Shown piece by piece: positions 17,791-25,999 of a stretch of 26,425 nucleotides of DNA. Position 1 is the first letter of the stretch, and each line of letters starts with the position of its first letter. The notes beneath the pieces are model-generated. The model made no database searches. It worked only from the letters and a program-made list of their open reading frames with translations, and was not told the origin of the DNA. Source of the stretch: Dunaliella salina (lineage: Eukaryota > Chlorophyta > Chlorophyceae > Chlamydomonadales > Dunaliellaceae); contig MU069463.1 in NCBI GenBank assembly GCA_002284615.2, positions 159,486 to 185,910 of the forward strand. Direction: 5' to 3'. The position numbers and the translations under genes were made by a program.

Positions 17791-18362
17791 CCAAGGCAAA
17801 GATCTTGCACTGGGAGGCCCCATGCACTCCTCGCCTCCCTGCAGCTCCTGTTTTGACACCCCCGGGTCATACCATCAGCAGCAGCTGCGACAACAAAATA
17901 CACCGCCCCTCAACACACCCACTGCACAACCAGCATCTGGTAGCACCCACGCAGCGGTGCATCAAATCAAGGATGGGAAGGACCAGGGCTTAGGACTGTT
18001 TTATAACTCCATTGAACTGTTGGCAAATTGCCAATTCGAAGAAAATTATGCTCGCCGCCAAAGTTGACCTTTGAACACCCATGACGACCCCATTACACCC
18101 TCCTCCTTCACTCCCGGCCTGGCAAATGTTTTCTCTAATCTTTGAAGACAACATCTTGAGAACAGCATCTTGAGAAAAGCCAGCTGGAGGGCGGATGGGG
18201 TTGGGATGGGTAGGGTTTACCCCCCCCGCCTCAAGGCGCATGCTTGTTCAAATAATACGTCGAACCTCAAACTTTATCGAGCTGCCGGCGAACTTACTTT
18301 GCCAAACTCCACAATACCCAACCCTGATACGATACAAAAGCAAGAGCTCAGATGAGGCACAC
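17791..18362. other. proposed B-X intron, remainder
   Basis: In the gene model this is intron. The last ~28 bases beside exon B (18335-18362) contain CAAGAGCTCAGATGAGGCAC, nearly identical to the exon X start copies. A G-run/C-run pair near 18183-18232 and a few short ORFs are the only other features. Confidence 0.4.
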
Positions 18363-20313
18363 CTGAGCGGCGGCTCGTGGAAGGGGACATGAAGGTCTTG
18401 GGGTGCCCAACAGGGCGAGTGCCGAGAGGGCTGAGTTGACGATGCAGAGGCACCGGGCTTTGCTGATGTTGCAGAGGTATAGGAAGCTGGGGGTTGGTGA
18501 TGGGCGGGACGAGGGGCGTGAGCGGCTGTGCTGAGGAGAGAGAGCTGGGGGAGGTATGCGAGGGGGTGGACTCGGTGGGGGCTTTTGCTGGAGAAGGCTG
18601 CTCAGGCGGGTTTAGTTGGCGTTGGGAAGGTGGTGCTCCTCTTGACACCCCATCTGCAGCTCTTGCAGCCCCATCAGCTCCTGCTTCGGCTCCTGCTGCA
18701 GCTGGTGTTGACGGATCCACTGCTGAGAGAGCCCTTCCTTCTGAAGCTGCTGACGTGGCGGCTGTCTGTGGCTCATGATGTTGGTGGGTTGGCTGCACAT
18801 TGGGCAGTTTGCTATTATGCAACTGCTGCTGCTGCTGTTGGTCGAAGGAGGCCAGGGAGAGTGGGGATGCCCGCTGCTGCTGCTGCTGCTGCTGTTGTGA
18901 GCAGCTTTGTTCCTGCTCATCCCGCAAGGTCCCGTTCTGGGCACCAACCCCTGCCGCCCCCTTTGCCCACGGTTGCTGCATACCAGCACCTGACCTCATA
19001 TCTTGAGGTGTGCCACCATTGCTGCACACCAGCACTGTTTGCTGATCACCTGCACCTGACCTCACCTCAGCACCACCGTTGCCGCATACCACCCCTGTTT
19101 GCGGCACGCCAGCACCCGACCGCCCCTGTGCACCTCCAATGCCGTCTTGCAGCTCACCAGCACCCAGCCAAGCTTTGGCACAACTTCTGCCACTTGCACC
19201 GCCCCTGCCGTCTTCTGTTGGCGACACCCCATGGCGTGCGCTCTTGTGCTGCTGCTCGAAGGTCCTGCTCCTGGTGGCAGAGTCAGACACCGCGATGAAT
19301 GCTTGTGCTGCAGCGGAGTTGTGTGTGTGCTGGGCTCCACCTGGGCCGGAATCAAACAACGCCAGGGGCTGCGTTGCATGAGACTGCGGCAGCTGCTGCT
19401 GCCGCACACTTTCTCGTCCGTGTGCTGGCAGTGCCTCCTGCTCTTGCGTCTTTCCTTGCTCTTTTTTGTGCGCTTGCTGCTGCTGTTCCTTGGGTGTTGA
19501 CTGTTTACTCTGGAGTGGCCATGGAACTAGTATGGGCTGCAGCTGAAGCTCCGCTGGGGTTGATTGTTGCTGGAGCAGCCGCTGGTGGGGTGCAGGATGT
19601 CGATCAAGAGCAGCCTTCGATTCCGGTGCAGGCTGCAGCTGCTGCTGCTGGTGTTTTTGCAGTTCTGGGGTCGACTGTTCCTGGAGCAGCCGCTGGTGAA
19701 GTGCAGGTCGTTGATCATGTGCAGCTGGCGATCCTGGTGCACGCTGCAGCTCCTCGAGGGTTGAGTGTTGCTGGAGCAGCTGCTGATGAGGTGCAGGCTG
19801 TTGATCATGTGCAGCTGTTGGTTGTGGAGCTGGCCGTCTGTCTAGTGCAGCTGTTGATGTTTGTGCAGGCTGTCTGTCTAATGCAGCCACTGGTGTCGGT
19901 GCACGCTGTTGATCTAGTACAGGTCGTTGCAGCTGCTGGTCAGGCACGCCCGCCCAGGCCACCCTCTTCTTTCCTGACTTCTGCGCACGGCCCTTTGTCA
20001 CCGGCGGAAGCCCTCTGCCAATGCCACTGCCGCTGCTGTTGCCATTGAGCATGGCAGCCCGGTGGGGGTGCGCGCCGTCAGGAACGAGAACACCATTTGC
20101 TCGTGCGGGCGTGTTGTCCGTGCTCTCAAGGGCTGCGTCGGTGTCAGCACCATTGGGACTGAGGGGCACAGGTGTGCAGGGAGAGGGTGTGCCGATGAGC
20201 AGCTGCTGCTGTGCAGGGCCATCCACTTCGTAGGGCTGCAGGTGGTTCTTGGGCCGCGTGCTGGGGATGTTCTGCTGGGTACGCAGTACCAGCTCCAGGC
20301 GCTCCAATGCGAT
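18363..20313 (-). CDS. candidate exon B: long Gln/Ala/Pro-rich segment of the minus-strand gene
   Basis: The minus strand is open from 20460 to 18274. The proposed acceptor is CTCACCATTACACGCAG (exon starts 20313, ATCGCATTGGAGCGCC). The proposed donor is CGCTCAG/GTGTGC (exon ends 18363). That gives 650 codons plus one base: phase 0 in, phase 1 out. The first ~40 residues look ordered and helical (IALERLELVLRTQQ). A basic patch follows near residues 115-130 (KGRAQKSGKKRVAWAG). Then come 11-14-residue repeats around L-D-(R/Q)-(Q/R)-(P/R)-A and longer repeats with H-Q-(R/Q)-L-L-Q-(Q/E)-(Q/H)-S-T. There are ~20-residue repeats with R-S-G-A-G, several glutamine runs, and a Pro/Ser-rich end. The composition suggests a disordered scaffold or regulatory protein, but I cannot name it. 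Confidence 0.5.
19500..19930 (-). repeat. internal coding repeats of exon B
   Basis: On the minus strand the protein alternates LDRQPAP-like and HQRLLQQQSTPAELQ-like units, each occurring three or more times between about 19930 and 19500. At DNA level the plus strand shows repeated GTGCAG(G/C)(C/T)TG, GTTGATCATGTGCAGCTG and CTGGAGCAGC(C/T)GCTG. Confidence 0.8.
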
Positions 20314-20525
20314 CTGCGTGTAATGGTGAGCATCAAACACGCATGTTTTGTGAAGCACAGCATGTGAGTGGTCTTTCCTCTGGACTGCTGGACTTATCCT
20401 GCTGTGTGCGCAGCGACAGATCCAGGCGCTCCAATGCGATCTGCATGTGGTGGTGAGCATAAGGACACACGTATTTCAAAAGCACAGCATGTGAGTGTCC
20501 TCAATCCTCTTATGCTAGAACACTA
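20272..20525. repeat. 127-bp tandem duplication of exon B's acceptor junction
   Basis: Three anchors have the same 127-bp offset: CTGCTG(G/T) at 20272/20399, CCAGGCGCTCCAATGCGATC at 20295/20422, and AGCACAGCATGTGAGTG at 20354/20481. Both copies contain a CAG and the following coding bases (IALERL(E/D)L). 127 is not a multiple of three, so a read-through from copy 2 into copy 1 changes frame. That supports one copy being intronic or an alternative exon start. Confidence 0.92.
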
Positions 20526-20767
20526 GACTTGAGCCGTGGAACAAGAAGACTTTTCTTCGTAATGGTGCTTGCTTGGGGCGGATGATCTCACTTTGAGGAC
20601 CTATGCGGAGACTGTGTCCCTCACTCTACCAAAGGCAGCGGCCTCACATAGGCATCAACAGGAGTGCCACAAAAACCGCCATGCAGAGCTGGCACACAGA
20701 ACCCCAGTAGCACCTGCGCAGCGTATGTGCGTGCGTGCACGGGTGCTGATGAAGAGCACACAGTTGT

Positions 20768-20768
<1 letters not shown>

Positions 20769-20807
<39 letters not shown>

Positions 20808-20875
20808 ATCAGTGCACTGCATTAGGGCCGAGGGATGATGATGATGATGATGCAGCTGGGTGCTCATCATCATCA
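20769..20875. repeat. inverted trinucleotide tracts (ATC)n and (GAT)n
   Basis: (ATC)n at 20769-20807 is followed 26 bases later by (GAT)n at 20833-20852, and then a short CATCATCATC at 20863-20873. The first two are reverse complements and can pair as a hairpin of up to about 20 bp. They lie in the proposed A-B intron. Confidence 0.9.
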
Positions 20876-20998
20876 ACATCCTGCGCGCACGCACAAGGCA
20901 TGTGTCCATGCGTGTGCACACTCAGGCATGTGTATCCCTGGCGCTGTGTTCAAATGCTCTTGACTGACTGCATGTCAAGGCACGCGCGCATGCGCGAG

Positions 20999-21000
20999 CA

Positions 21001-21082
<82 letters not shown>
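20999..21082. repeat. (CA)n microsatellite
   Basis: About 40 CA units, preceded by the GC-alternating GCACGCGCGCATGCGCGAGC. Located in the proposed A-B intron. Confidence 0.98.
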
Positions 21083-21600
21083 AGCGCTTCTTTTTTTGTT
21101 TTGGCACAACCCTGATTTCATTACTTTGAGGGAAATCCTTTTGACTGATAAGTGCCAATTTATTACTTTATCCCCTCCACACAAAGCCTGCCGCGAGGCC
21201 GCAAGTTTTTTGCTTGCAATGCTGCATTGTGTCGCGCCTTTGCACTTGGAGTACTTATTGCATGCACAGCTCAACGTTTGCCATGATCTCATTTGCATGC
21301 GCACCGATGGACTGGTGCGCTCTCCATCAAGTAAAAAAGTTAAAAAACTTTTTACTTCCATGCAGCTCCATCTGCTCCATTTCTTTGAGTCCAAGCAACC
21401 AAGTCATATCATTTTCCCAAATAGCAAGTCAACCAAGCATATTCCACATCACCACCTGGTCCCCTCACACCATGCATTGTCCAAGCTTCTTTTTGGCATC
21501 CAACCACCTGCCAATTACATCTGGGCAGGGGCATGCTAGGACACCCCCGCCTAAGAGGGACAAGACACCTAATGGGAGGCGCCATCTTTTTTTTCCATTG
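21083..21600. other. intron-like sequence, no gene recognised
   Basis: Plus-strand ORFs here (for example 21096-21539) have no recognisable domain. No clear tandem repeat. Confidence 0.45.
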
Positions 21601-21662
21601 CACCCACAAGATTCAAACCAGGGACTCGCAGATTACATTGTAAAGTGAGCTTCACTGCCAAA
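21600..21662 (-). repeat. possible tRNA-derived SINE head (A/B-box pair)
   Basis: On the minus strand TGGCAGTGAA (21660-21651) resembles the A-box, and GGTTTGAATC (21619-21610) is a good B-box; the two starts are 41 bases apart, close to tRNA spacing. A CCCTGG stem sequence precedes the B-box and an A-run follows at 21588-21595. A cloverleaf does not fold cleanly (the anticodon arm is poor), so this is not a functional tRNA gene. A second B-box-like AGTTCGACTC lies on the plus strand at 21683-21692. Confidence 0.35.
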
Positions 21663-21825
21663 AATGAGTTCCTTGGGGCCCCAGTTCGACTCCTGGTGCA
21701 AAAAAGGGCCCTCCAACCCAACATCCTTCCTCCTGGGCACAACGCCCATTCTATTGCGAGCCCAAGCCTACGAAATCGCGGATTTCATTACGAACGTAAT
21801 AGTAGTACGAGGAAAAAAAGCCCTG

Positions 21826-21826
<1 letters not shown>

Positions 21827-21882
<56 letters not shown>

Positions 21883-21892
21883 CACACAAGTA
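21827..21892. repeat. (CA)n microsatellite
   Basis: About 30 CA units with one CG interruption, in the proposed A-B intron. The following TAGGGTTAG is a single occurrence. Confidence 0.98.
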
Positions 21893-22299
21893 GGGTTAGC
21901 CAGTCCGTAGGTATACAATGCACATAGAAAATATGGGTACGGAACTATGGGTGTAATACAGACCATGCCCCCCCATGTATAATACAGACCATGCAGGGTG
22001 TGTGACAAGTGTAGAAAATGCGGGTGTGGGATTGCAATGCGGGTGCAGAACGGTATAAATATGTTGTTTATGCATACTTGGGATTTTAATGCACGGAACT
22101 GGCCAACCCTACACACAAGCCTTACAAAAACGTTTAAACCTACACTTGGAGATGCCAGACGTATTGCTGTGTGCGTACACACAGTTGACAACTTGGCTAA
22201 GCACGATCCAGCCTAAGCAGGATGTTCCCATTCCCCATTCCACCCACACAAGACATCATCCACCATGCTGTTCAAATGCACACCAAATCCCAATCCCAC
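21893..22299. other. intron-like sequence, small direct repeats
   Basis: TAATACAGACCATGC occurs twice (about 21954 and 21981), and GAAAATGCGGGTG/GCAATGCGGGTG words recur nearby. CCTAAGCAGGATG (22212-22224) resembles the complement of exon A's donor junction about 86 bp away. No gene is seen. Confidence 0.5.
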
Positions 22300-23106
22300 C
22301 TGCGCAGGGTGCTCTCCTTCCGGGGCTGTGGGCCTCAGGTTGCTGTTGCTGTTGTCGTTGTTGCTTCCTGTTTGCCCTATGTTGAAGCTGCTGTTGCCGT
22401 TGCTGCTATCTCTAGCTGTGCGCCAAACGTTGAAGCTGCTGCTATTGTTGTTGTTGTCGTTGCCGGGGGCTGTGTGCCACAGGTTGATGCTGCTGTTGTT
22501 GCTGCTGAAAACTGTGTTCCCCATGCTGCTGCTGTGTTCATTGCCGCCGAGGGCTGTGTGCCAGAGGCTGCTGCTGTTGTTGATGCTACTGCTGGGGGCT
22601 GTGTGCCTTCCGCTGCTGCTGTGTCCCTTGCTGCCGGGGGCGGTGTGCCAGAGGCTGCTGCTGCTGTGTTCGTTACTGCCGGGGGCTGTGTGCCAGACGC
22701 TGCTGCTGTCGTTGCTGCTGGGGGTTGAGAGCCCTAGGTTGCTGTTGTTGTTGCTGCTGGGGGCTGTATGCCGCAGGCTGCTGCCTTTCGGCTTGCAGTC
22801 ATTGTTGCTGCCGAGGGATCTGCGCCTTAAGCTGCTACCTGCGTTGCTACTGGGTTGCTGCTGGGAGCTGTTTGCCTGAGGTTGCTGCTGGGGACTGTGT
22901 GCCTCAGAGGCTGTGTGCCTGATGCTGCCACTAATGCCATCAGTGGTGGCAGGGGTGCTGCCAGTGGCATCTTCCTCCTTTCCTGCATTTCCATCGCTTC
23001 CGTCTGCTTGCGTTGCCTGGGCCAGAACTGACTTCAGGACTGCTGGAGCTCCGGCGGCTTGTAGCGCGGCGCAGCACAGCACGCTCTTGCTCAGCACCTT
23101 GACCAC
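22300..23106 (-). CDS. candidate exon A: Asn/Ser/Gln-rich segment of the minus-strand gene
   Basis: The minus strand is open from 23577 to 22213. The proposed acceptor is CTATCGCTGGCCCGCAG (exon starts 23106, GTGGTCAAGGTGCTG) and the donor is CCTGCGCAG/GTGGGA (exon ends 22300). This gives 269 codons, phase 0 to 0. The first ~35 residues look like amphipathic helix (VVKVLSKSVLCCAALQ, then APAVLKSVLAQATQ). They are followed by an acidic Gly/Asp/Thr-rich stretch and a long Ser/Asn/Gln region with a 15-18-residue repeat around S-L-W-H-T-A-P-G-S-N. Joined to exon B it would read ...EHPAQ-IALERLEL. Upstream exons and the start codon are not identified and may lie beyond the window. The function is unknown. 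A plus-strand ORF (22913-23647) covers the same repeats but lacks comparable splice borders. Confidence 0.45.
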
Positions 23107-23640
23107 CTGCGGGCCAGCGATAGGGGTGTTTAAGCGGCTGCTCAGCTTAGGATTTGGGCTACAGTTGTACGAATGCAGGGCACAGCAGTACAGCATGCAC
23201 TTGCACAGCACCATGACCACCTGCAGATCAGCGACAGGGGAACACAAGCAGTTACTCAGCTCAGGTTTTGGGCTAATGGTGTACTGCTGCAGCGCACAGC
23301 AGCACAGTGCGCTCTTGAACAGCATTTTGACCACCTGCAGGTCAGCAGAAGGGGTATACAGGCGGCTGCTCAGCTCAGGACCTGGGCTGAAGGTGTACTG
23401 CTGCAGGGCACAGCAGCACAGCGCGCTCTTGAACAGCACCTTGACCACCTGCGGGTCAGCGACAGCAATATTAAAGCAGCTACTCTGCTCAGGATGTGGG
23501 CTGAGGCTGCACCGTCGCAACGCGCGGCAGCACTGCATGCTCTTGCACATCTCCTTCACCTTTTGTATCAGGGTCAATGATTGGGGTAAACAGGCGGCTG
23601 CTTATCCCTGGATTTGGGCTGGAGGTGTGCCAATGAAAAC
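23057..23640. repeat. 114-bp tandem repeat of exon A's acceptor junction, about 5 units
   Basis: GACCACCTGC recurs at 23101, 23215, 23329 and 23443 (exactly 114 bp each), with a diverged fifth copy near 23557 that carries about four extra bases. On the minus strand each unit holds a pyrimidine-containing stretch, CTGAC/CTGGC, CAG, and about 50 bases homologous to the start of exon A ((V/K)VVKVLFKSALCCCALQ). 114 is a multiple of three, so four units read through in one frame as a 38-residue repeat. The fifth is out of frame. Confidence 0.95.
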
Positions 23641-23947
23641 AATGTAATCAGCGGGCACAGCACTTCAAGCACTGGAAGAGTGTAATGGTCTGCCCAGGCT
23701 GATGGACATTTGGAAGGCAGTGTCAGGTGCATTTTGATGTGATCACCACCTTGTAAGCAGGGAAGGCGCCTCATAGAGCTGCCGCGTGCATTTGGGCATG
23801 ACCACCACCAGGTAAGCAGGAAGGAGGACTCAGAGCTGCCATGGTTCCTGAACTTTTGTTTTTCAAGAAGCCGAAGAAAAAAAAGAAGCAGGGGGCGCGC
23901 GCATGGCAAGTGGCGTGTCAGGTTGTTGCTTCTATTGAAAAGGAATT
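23641..23947. other. 57-bp direct duplication, no gene recognised
   Basis: CACCACCTTGTAAGCAGG (23745) and CACCACCAGGTAAGCAGG (23802) head two similar ~50-bp segments that include AGAGCTGCC. The second has a good plus-strand donor sequence, CAG/GTAAGC. No exon could be assigned around it. Confidence 0.5.
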
Positions 23948-24159
23948 GCTCATACTGTGAGCCCGACCAAATTTTGGAAGGGGGGAAGTCGCTTGCGGCT
24001 TGCCATCAGAGCTCCCTGCGAAAAAAGCCAAAAGTCAAACACTCGAAACTAAAACCACATGGATCCGATCCAAAATTTGCTGCCTGAGTCCCTTTTTCTT
24101 GAAGCTCAACTTGCATAGCTCATACAATTTGCCCGACCAAATTTTGGAAGGGGGAAAGT
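23948..24159. repeat. 41-bp direct repeat, offset 170 bp
   Basis: GCTCATAC(T/A)...GCCCGACCAAATTTTGGAAG followed by a G-run and AAGT occurs at 23948-23989 and 24118-24158. The CCAAATTTTGG core is itself an 11-bp palindrome. Confidence 0.9.
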
Positions 24160-24752
24160 TGAGAGGCACTCACAAAAATGGACAACTTTTTCCGTTCACT
24201 TCACTCCAGTCACATTTGTAGCTTGCCCTCCCAGGGCTGGTCCTCTCAATCCACCAATTCCCTTGCACATGCAACACACTCTCCCAAGGCTGGTCCTCTC
24301 TGGTCACCCACTAGTTGCAATCATTGCCCCTTGCCTAAATGGAGACTCCAACTGCCCTGCTTGATGTGCGGATATTGTTGTGGTGTAATCGTTCACTGGA
24401 AAGCCACCGGAAAAAGAAAGGACAGGACTCAGAGCACCCCCTTGACAGTGTTGTTATTAGGAGCGACGCGCCGCTTTGTGACGCTGTTTTATACACAGTG
24501 TTGTTATGAGGAGCGACCCAGCGACGCCTGCATGGTGCCGCTAAAGCACCCTGTGTCGTGCCCAGCAACACAGGGTCTTGCGTTTTGAGCACCCACCTGC
24601 CTGCAAGGCACCATGACGCCACATGGTGTGGTTGTGCCGGAAAATCACCACAGAAACATCTAAAACCTTTCAGCTCAAACTCAATGAGCATTGCCACGCG
24701 GTGGTGTTGTGCTGGAAAAAGCGCTGCAAAAGGAAAGCACCCCAAAACCACT
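24160..24752. repeat. two small direct duplications
   Basis: CTCCCA(G/A)GGCTGGTCCTCTC occurs at about 24227 and 24281 (54 bp apart). ACAGTGTTGTTAT(T/G)AGGAGCGAC occurs at about 24446 and 24496 (50 bp apart). No gene is recognised across this stretch. Confidence 0.8.
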
Positions 24753-24985
24753 CAGGTGTTCCGGAAAAGAAGCACTGCAAAAGAAATACAAAACAAACTA
24801 AGGAGACCCATCTGCACTGCTTGAAACACAGCAAAAGAAACCCAAACAAATTAGGGAGACCCACCTGCACTGATTGATGTGCCACACAGGTGTTCCGTAA
24901 AAGAAGCACTGCAAAACAAAGAAAAGAAACTAAAGAGGCCCACCTGTACCGCTTGATGTGCCACACAGGTGTTGTCGCAAACACA
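24753..24985. repeat. ~79-bp tandem repeat, about 3 units (one shortened)
   Basis: CAGGTGTTCCG(G/T)AAAAGAAGCAC at 24753 and 24887, with CAGGTGTTG at 24966, and GAGACCCA(T/C)CTGCACTG(C/A)TTGA-type segments between. Steps are 134 (79+55) and 79 bp. CAGGTGTT contains an AGGT word in every unit. Confidence 0.85.
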
Positions 24986-25119
24986 CAGCTCAAGCAAGCG
25001 GGGTATCAACCCAACACGCCCCAGTTCGTCCTGCGCGAAAGACCATCACAGCACCGCTTAGTCAAGTTGCACTGTGCAGCAGATTGGGCAAAGAGCTATC
25101 TTTGAAAGCATACTACATA

Positions 25120-25262
25120 TTGGGCACGGCATTGAGTTTGCTTAATGCTGCGCAGTAGAATGGGCTTGGCGTATTTATTGGACACTGCGCTGCATTGGGC
25201 ACAGCATGGTGTTTGTTTCACACTGCGCAGTACACTGAGCATAGCATTGTGTTTGTCTCGCT
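25120..25262. repeat. 35-40 bp tandem repeat, 4 units
   Basis: TGGGC/TGAGC anchors at 25121, 25161, 25196 and 25236. Each is followed by (A/T)(C/T)(A/G)GC(A/G)T(T/G)G(A/T)GTTTG-type sequence and CTGCGCAGTA. Confidence 0.85.
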
Positions 25263-25413
25263 GTGTCAACCACGGTAGATGCAAAACTAAAAATGCACAC
25301 TGACTGGAGAACAAGTGGCACGGACGGAAGCTGCTGCAGACACGAGGGATCAACATGTCAAGGTTTCCACCCATTGCCATTTGCCAAGTCTCTCCACGAG
25401 TGTGTGCCCCCAT

Positions 25414-25519
25414 TCTCGCCTCAGCAAATTCCATTCCAGTGCTCCTTCTCTAAAGCGTATGCATCAACGATGGGAGCAGCTTCTTCAGACAAGCATGGGC
25501 AAACAGGACCTTTGACTGG
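25414..25519 (+). CDS. possible plus-strand exon (weak)
   Basis: A frame open here reads AYASTMGAASSDKHGQTGPL and is followed by a consensus-like donor (ACTG/GTAAGCAAGG at about 25519/25520). ATTCCATTCCAG at about 25428-25439 could serve as an acceptor, which would put the exon start near 25440. No domain, no repeat support and no confirmed partner exon. Confidence 0.2.
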
Positions 25520-25735
25520 TAAGCAAGGATGGTTCAGATGTTGTAGAAGTTGCAAACTTCAGATGTGTACATCCGACCCATCCCTGCTTCCTCCAGAAGC
25601 AGGGAAGGGACATCCTCGAATCCCATCGCTACTGATGGATCCCTGCTACTTCAATGTAAGAAAGATACCAATTGCCAGAAGACTCGTATACACATACAAG
25701 TACGAGTTTGGCAACTTACAGTCTAATTTTTGCAG

Positions 25736-25792
25736 CAACAAGCCAAATTTTTGCAGCAGCAAGCTCATAAGAGTATTTTGCAAGCAAATCAA
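25736..25792 (+). CDS. possible 57-nt plus-strand exon encoding a Gln-rich helix
   Basis: TCTAATTTTTGCAG precedes CAACAAGCC (25736), and AATCAA is followed by GTACGT (intron start 25793). The 57-nt interval is 19 codons with no stop and reads QQAKFLQQQAHKSILQANQ, a plausible coiled-coil segment. A small internal duplication of AATTTTTGCAGCA(A/G)CAAGC spans the acceptor. It could be chance. Confidence 0.25.
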
Positions 25793-25999
25793 GTACGTTC
25801 ACGCACACCAACTCTCAAATCCAAGCATGATGCATCTCTGCTGGAAAGCAAGACAAAAAGAGTCGATTGTGCTTTGGTTAGCGGCTGCTTTGACACCTGC
25901 TTCCAGCTGCATACACAAGGAGTGCCGGAGCATACTCGAATTGGTCGCCATAGCTCCAGCACAAACTCTGGAAAAACATTCGAGTATGAGGCAATCTAG

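Noticed and set aside
18494..20048. Plus-strand ORFs antisense to exon B (for example 18528-19298 and 19299-20048)
   Set aside because: Leu/Val/Ala runs arising from CTG/CAG repeats; the minus strand has one much longer frame with sensible repeats and splice borders.
20999..21115. Cysteine/valine or threonine/histidine proteins in the CA repeats
   Set aside because: Pure translation of a dinucleotide repeat.
21600..21700. Functional tRNA gene
   Set aside because: A- and B-box-like words are present, but the anticodon and acceptor stems do not pair.
21892..21901. TAGGGTTAG as telomere-like sequence
   Set aside because: A single occurrence; no tandem telomeric array.
22222..23647. Plus-strand ORFs over exon A and its array (including a Cys/Leu-rich one and a 244-codon one)
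   Set aside because: They mirror the minus-strand low-complexity coding sequence, have no splice-site context, and the Cys/Leu runs are what antisense CTG tracts give.
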